Source: Novosphingobium sp. 9
GTDB taxonomy: Bacteria > Pseudomonadota > Alphaproteobacteria > Sphingomonadales > Sphingomonadaceae
Reading direction: 5' to 3'
DNA length: 64,000 nt
NCBI RefSeq assembly: GCF_025340265.1
Contig: NZ_CP022708.1
Coordinates: 767,501 to 831,500, forward strand
The translations under genes were made by a program, and so were the position numbers. This document shows positions 60,153-64,000 of the stretch, piece by piece. Each line of letters begins with the position of its first letter. Positions within the stretch are counted from its first letter, which is position 1. The notes under the pieces are model-generated. The model saw only the letters and a program-made list of their open reading frames with translations, had not been told where the DNA came from and made no database searches.

Positions 60153-61942
60153 CCTTTACACCCGCCTCGACTTTCGCTCTCGCCATGGCTCTTGCCGCGA
60201 CACTCTCGATCGGAGCCCCCGCCATCGCCGCCCCTGCCCACAAGACGACCGCCGCGAAGGCCCAGACCGCCGATCAGCGCTTCGAAGCGCTCTACACATC
60301 GGAATATGCCTGGCGCCAGACGATGAGCGCGCCCGATGAGGACACGCCCGGCGCCAAGCTCCAGCTGCCCGACGTGGGGCCAAAGGCACAGGCCGAGAAG
60401 CTCGCCCGCTGGACCGATACCGAGCGCCAGCTCGCCGCGATCGATCCCAAGACGCTCAGCCGCGCGAACCAGCTGAACTACCTCGTGTACAAGCAGCAGA
60501 TCGGCGTATTGCTGGAAGCGCAGAAGTATCGCGAGTTCGAAAAGCCGCTGACCTCGGACACCAGCTTCTGGAGCGACCTCAGCTACACCGTCAACGGCAG
60601 CTTCAAGACCGAGCAGCAGTATACCGACTATCTGGAGATGATGCGCGAGATCCCGCGCTATTTCGACCAGAACATCGCCAACATGCGTGCAGGCCTGAAG
60701 CGCGGGTTCACCATGCCGCAGATCACCCTGCAGGGCCGCGATGTGGGCGTGCAGCAGGTGATCGACGCCAGCGATCCGCAGAAGAACATGTTCTTCGCGC
60801 CCTTCGCCAAGATGCCCGCGACGATTCCGGCGGAAAAGCAGGCCGCGCTGCGCGCAGAAGCCGCGAAGATCATCGCCGAGCAGGTGATCCCCGCCCACGT
60901 CAGGCTGCGTGACTTCCTGCGCAACGAGTATATCCCCGGTGCCCGCAAGACGCTGGCCGCCTACGACATGCCCGACGGCAAGGCCTACTACCGCTCGAAG
61001 ATCCGCGAGTTCGTGACGCTCGACATGAGCCCGGAGCAGATCCACCAGATCGGCCTCGACGAAGTTGCCAAGATCCACGCGCAGATGCTCGATGTGATGA
61101 AGGAGACCGGGTTCAAGGGCGATCTTCCCGCCTTCCTGCACTTCCTGCGCACCGATCCGCAGTTCTATCCCAAGACGCCGCAGGACCTGCTGAACCGCGC
61201 CGCGTGGATCGCCAAGAGCTTCGACGGCGTGGCCAGCCAGTACTTCGGGCGCCTGCCGCGCAGCCGCTTCGCGATCAAGCCGGTGCCGGACGATCTTGCG
61301 CCGTTCTACACCGGCGGGCGCGGTGGTCCCGGCATCTATCTGGTCAACACCTACAACCTGCCCTCGCGCCCCTATTACCAGATGGTTGCACTGACCCTGC
61401 ACGAGAGCGCGCCGGGCCATGCCTTCCAGATGCCGCTGGCGGCGGAGAACACCGACCTGCCGCAGTTCCGGCGCGACCTGTACATCTCGGCCTATGGCGA
61501 AGGCTGGGCGCTCTATTGCGAGCACCTCGGCATCGAGATGGGCATGTACAAGGACCCCTACGACCGGTTCGGCATGCTCTCGTACCAGATGTGGCGCGCG
61601 GCGCGTCTCGTCGTCGATACCGGCATCCATACGCAGGGCTGGACGCGCGAGCAGGCGCAGCAGTACCTCACCGAGAACACCGCGCTTTCGAGCCACGAGA
61701 TCGAGACCGAGGTGGACCGCTACATCGCCTGGCCGGGGCAGGCGCTCAGCTACTACATGGGCCAGCTGGCCTTCGAGCATGAGCGCGCACGCGCCGAAAA
61801 AGCGCTGGGCGAGAAGTTCAATATCCGCGCCTGGCACGATGCGATGCTCCAGCTCGGCTCGGTCCCGCTCGAAGTCCTGACCGCCCGCACCGACGAGTTC
61901 ATCGCCGATGGGGGCAAGGGCCCCTACCCGGACGAGGAATGA
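60149..61942 (+). CDS. Exported DUF885 (gluzincin-like) metallopeptidase
   Basis: This 597-residue protein has a signal peptide ending at 'AIAAP' and a long helical domain of the DUF885 family. The zinc-binding motif is 'TLHESAPGHAFQ' (His418, Glu419, His424), and 'SAYGEGWALYCEHLGIEMG' about 60 residues later provides the third, glutamate ligand. These proteins are related in fold to M3/M32 carboxypeptidases and are predicted to be metallopeptidases; a precise substrate is not known to me. It overlaps both neighbours by four bases (ATGA at each end), so it is made together with a beta-L-arabinofuranosidase and a GH43, which suggests trimming of peptides from glycoproteins. Confidence 0.9.
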   Translation: MTFTPASTFALAMALAATLSIGAPAIAAPAHKTTAAKAQTADQRFEALYTSEYAWRQTMSAPDEDTPGAKLQLPDVGPKAQAEKLARWTDTERQLAAIDPKTLSRANQLNYLVYKQQIGVLLEAQKYREFEKPLTSDTSFWSDLSYTVNGSFKTEQQYTDYLEMMREIPRYFDQNIANMRAGLKRGFTMPQITLQGRDVGVQQVIDASDPQKNMFFAPFAKMPATIPAEKQAALRAEAAKIIAEQVIPAHVRLRDFLRNEYIPGARKTLAAYDMPDGKAYYRSKIREFVTLDMSPEQIHQIGLDEVAKIHAQMLDVMKETGFKGDLPAFLHFLRTDPQFYPKTPQDLLNRAAWIAKSFDGVASQYFGRLPRSRFAIKPVPDDLAPFYTGGRGGPGIYLVNTYNLPSRPYYQMVALTLHESAPGHAFQMPLAAENTDLPQFRRDLYISAYGEGWALYCEHLGIEMGMYKDPYDRFGMLSYQMWRAARLVVDTGIHTQGWTREQAQQYLTENTALSSHEIETEVDRYIAWPGQALSYYMGQLAFEHERARAEKALGEKFNIRAWHDAMLQLGSVPLEVLTARTDEFIADGGKGPYPDEE

Positions 61943-63561
61943 GCGTGATCGCCCGCCGGAACACCACCAGTAGGCCTCTCCTCGCGCTCGCCACACTGTT
62001 GGCAGGCGCGGGGCTGACAGGCACGGGGTTGGCGCCCCTCCACGCGGATACGCCATCAGGCATTCCGATCCACGCCCCCGGCAACCCGATCATGGCCGAT
62101 GGTGACTATTACTCGGCCGATCCGGCACCGGTAGTGGTCGATGACAAGCTGTGGATTCTCGCCGGGCGCGATCAGGCCCCGGCGGGCGTCAACGACTTCA
62201 TCATGAACGAGTGGCAACTGCTCGCCACCAGCGATCCGGCGAGCGGCGACTGGGTGCACTATCCGCGCATCGCCACCCCGCACGACGTGTTCAAGTGGGC
62301 CGCGCCAGACCGTGCCTATGCCGGACAGATCATCAAGGGCACGAACGGAAAGCTCTATCTCTACGCCCCGGTGATCGAGGCGAATTCCGACGCGAAGGAC
62401 CAGTTCGCGATCGGCGTCGCGGTGGCGGACAGCCCGACCGGCCCGTGGAAGGATGCCCATCCTTCCGGTCCGATCATCTCGCAGCGCGTGCCGGTGGCGA
62501 ATGCAATCCAGAACATCGATCCGACCCCGTTCGTCGATGACGATGGCCGGGTCTATATCTACTGGGGCACCTTCGGGCAGCTTCGCGGGATGGAGCTGGA
62601 CAAGGACATGGTGACGCCCAAGGGACCGGAAGTCGAAGTTCCGACCGGTCATTCCGGGCTCACCGGTTTCTTCGAGGCGCCGTGGCTGATGAAGCGGCAT
62701 GGCACGTATTACATGCTCTATGCCGCGAACAATGCAGGTCCAACCTCGCCCTGCACGCCTGCGGTCTACCATGCCTGCATCGCCTACGGCACCGCGCCTT
62801 CACCGATGGGACCGTGGACCTATCGCGGCATCGCTCTGGGGCCGGTTTCCTCGACCACCTCCCATCCCGGCGCGGTCGAGTTCAAGGGTAAGTGGTATCT
62901 CGTCTACCACACCGCCGATGCGAAGGGCGGCGATCACTTCCGCCGCTCGGTCGCGATCGACGAGATGCACTTCGACGACAGCGTGACGCCTGCCCGGATC
63001 GAGACCGTGATCCCGACACGCCGCCCCGGCCCGCCGCCGAGCCCTACGCGCAATATCGCGGGCGCAGCGGTCGCCACCGCCTCGAACAGTCCGGTCCCGT
63101 TGCAGTACTGGATCAAGGCGCTGAACGACGGGATCGTGCGTGACAACCCTCTGCCGCCGGATATGTGGGGCAGCTGGTCCCCGCACAACCCAAAGACGCA
63201 GTGGCTCGAATATCGCTGGGCCAAGCCGGTGACGGTCAACGGCGCCCGGATGCGTTTCTTCGCCGATCATCCCGCAGGCTCGGGCGAAGGCGTGGCCCCG
63301 CCTGCCGCATGGCAGTTGTTCTATTGGCAGAAGGGCGCATGGAAACCGATCCTGACGCCTAGGCAATATCCGACCGGCGTGGATGGGTTCGATGGCGTGG
63401 CCTTCCCGGCTGTCACCACGCGCTGCCTGCGCGCAGTGCTCACGGCATCGGGCGATGGCAAGAGCAACGCTGCGTTCGGTGTGCAGGAATGGGAAGTGCT
63501 GAGCCCGAAAGCCGCTCTCCCGACACCTGCCCCCAAGGATATGCCCGCCGCCTGCGATTGA
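61939..63561 (+). CDS. Exported GH43 glycosidase with C-terminal sandwich domain
   Basis: This 540-residue enzyme has a signal peptide (first ~36 residues). The GH43 propeller has the predicted base Asp61 in 'YYSADPAPVV', pKa-modulating Asp194 in 'QNIDPTPFVDDDG' and acid Glu246 in 'GFFEAPWLM'. The last ~170 residues look like a non-catalytic beta-sandwich ('WLEYRWAKPVTVNGARMRFF', 'VQEWEVLS'). Arabinofuranosidase, xylosidase or exo-beta-1,3-galactanase activity all occur in GH43 and cannot be separated by eye. It is only distantly similar to the GH43 at 12765-14162. As the last gene of the GH127 operon it starts in an ATGA overlap with DUF885 and is followed by 21 bases to the convergent flavoenzyme gene. 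Confidence 0.9.
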   Translation: MSVIARRNTTSRPLLALATLLAGAGLTGTGLAPLHADTPSGIPIHAPGNPIMADGDYYSADPAPVVVDDKLWILAGRDQAPAGVNDFIMNEWQLLATSDPASGDWVHYPRIATPHDVFKWAAPDRAYAGQIIKGTNGKLYLYAPVIEANSDAKDQFAIGVAVADSPTGPWKDAHPSGPIISQRVPVANAIQNIDPTPFVDDDGRVYIYWGTFGQLRGMELDKDMVTPKGPEVEVPTGHSGLTGFFEAPWLMKRHGTYYMLYAANNAGPTSPCTPAVYHACIAYGTAPSPMGPWTYRGIALGPVSSTTSHPGAVEFKGKWYLVYHTADAKGGDHFRRSVAIDEMHFDDSVTPARIETVIPTRRPGPPPSPTRNIAGAAVATASNSPVPLQYWIKALNDGIVRDNPLPPDMWGSWSPHNPKTQWLEYRWAKPVTVNGARMRFFADHPAGSGEGVAPPAAWQLFYWQKGAWKPILTPRQYPTGVDGFDGVAFPAVTTRCLRAVLTASGDGKSNAAFGVQEWEVLSPKAALPTPAPKDMPAACD

Positions 63562-63582
63562 GCGGCGGGCACAGCGAAACCA

Positions 63583-64000
63583 TCAGAAGCGCGAAAGATC
63601 GAAGGGCGCGAGGGGAACGGCACTCTCGCGCCCGGTCGCCAGATCGGCGACGATCCGCGCCGTGATCGGTGCCAGCGTCAGACCCAGATGCTGGTGGCCG
63701 AAGGCATAGACAAGGTTGTCCGCCTTCGCTGACCGCCCGATGGCAGGCAGATAGTCCGGCAGCGTCGGACGCGCGCCCATCCAGCGCCGGAAAGGCCCGT
63801 TGATCGGAAGCCCCAAAGCCGCGACGTGCCGTTCGAGCCGCTCCCACTTGCGCGGGTCGGCAGGGGCGTTCTCTCTCGCGAACTCGACAAAGCTCGCCGC
63901 CTGCACGCAGGAACGATAGCGCGTGACGATCATGTTGCAGTCCTCGTAGACGACCGGTGGCATATCGGCGGGCCAGTTCTGCGCACTCGCGCGAACATGA
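63583..64000 (-). CDS. DadA/D-hydroxyproline-dehydrogenase-like FAD oxidoreductase, C-terminal part
   Basis: The frame stays open to the last base, so only the C-terminal ~139 residues are visible. 'NWPADMPPVVYEDCN', 'WMGARPTLPDYLPAIGRS' and 'YAFGHQHLGLTLAPITARIVADL' form the substrate-cap end and the final FAD-binding helix of DAO-type flavoproteins. The 'GARPTLPDYLPAIG' and 'GHQHLGLT' forms are those of D-amino-acid and D-hydroxyproline dehydrogenases of the DadA/LhpB group. Such enzymes oxidise cis-4-hydroxy-D-proline in bacterial hydroxyproline breakdown. It converges with the GH127 operon. D-amino-acid dehydrogenase acting on alanine is the main alternative. The ATG at 63963 is internal and not claimed as the start. 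Confidence 0.85.
   Translation of the reverse strand, partial: HVRASAQNWPADMPPVVYEDCNMIVTRYRSCVQAASFVEFARENAPADPRKWERLERHVAALGLPINGPFRRWMGARPTLPDYLPAIGRSAKADNLVYAFGHQHLGLTLAPITARIVADLATGRESAVPLAPFDLSRF

Noticed and set aside
60128..62056. 642-codon open frame on the minus strand
   Set aside because: Antisense to the DUF885 gene, which has an intact HExxxGH site.

Overview
The window looks like a chromosomal segment of a high-GC alphaproteobacterium of the Sphingomonadaceae type (Novosphingobium, Sphingobium or Sphingomonas). This is inferred from four TonB-dependent receptors (TBDRs), OprB-type porins, many exported glycoside hydrolases and peptidases, and a membrane PQQ glucose dehydrogenase. 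I see no rRNA, tRNA, CRISPR array, insertion sequence or prophage.

Layout. (1) 1-9.6 kb: the end of a TBDR, then a minus-strand fructose operon fruB-fruK-fruA-oprB. A LacI-family regulator and a shikimate-dehydrogenase-like gene are divergent from it, and a perfect 16-bp palindrome overlaps the predicted fruB promoter. fruB is split by a one-base frameshift in a G/C run. (2) 9.6-19.5 kb: a minus-strand glycan locus, TBDR-GH92-GH43-GH2, with its three hydrolase genes overlapping. (3) 19.8-28.7 kb: a small hypothetical protein, an MFS transporter, an exported methyltransferase-like protein, malic enzyme MaeB, a large exported protein I do not recognise, and a TetR regulator. (4) 28.7-33.5 kb: an OprB porin behind a membrane glucose dehydrogenase gene (gcd), also frameshifted in a G/C run, then a GNAT acetyltransferase. 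(5) 33.6-38.8 kb: an exported S10 carboxypeptidase divergent from gamma-glutamyltransferase, then DctA.

(6) 38.9-64 kb is the most interesting part. It holds an M24 Xaa-Pro-type peptidase, two TBDRs, a GH2 enzyme, two exported S9 (DPP-IV-like) peptidases, a large DUF5695-like protein, and an overlapping operon of GH127/146-type beta-L-arabinofuranosidase, Ldh_2-family reductase, DUF885 metallopeptidase and GH43. At the right edge is the C-terminus of a DadA/D-hydroxyproline-dehydrogenase-like flavoprotein. Near-identical palindromes centred on GTATAC lie upstream of five of these transcription units (M24, both TBDRs, one S9, GH127), and a variant lies upstream of the other S9 gene.

My interpretation is that region 6 is a regulon for taking apart plant hydroxyproline-rich glycoproteins (extensins or arabinogalactan proteins). 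Arabinose and galactose caps would be removed by GH127/GH43/GH2, the proline-rich backbone cut by S9/M24/DUF885 peptidases, fragments imported through the TBDRs, and proline or hydroxyproline derivatives processed by the Ldh_2 and FAD enzymes. The families and the repeated sites are visible in the sequence; the substrate is inferred.
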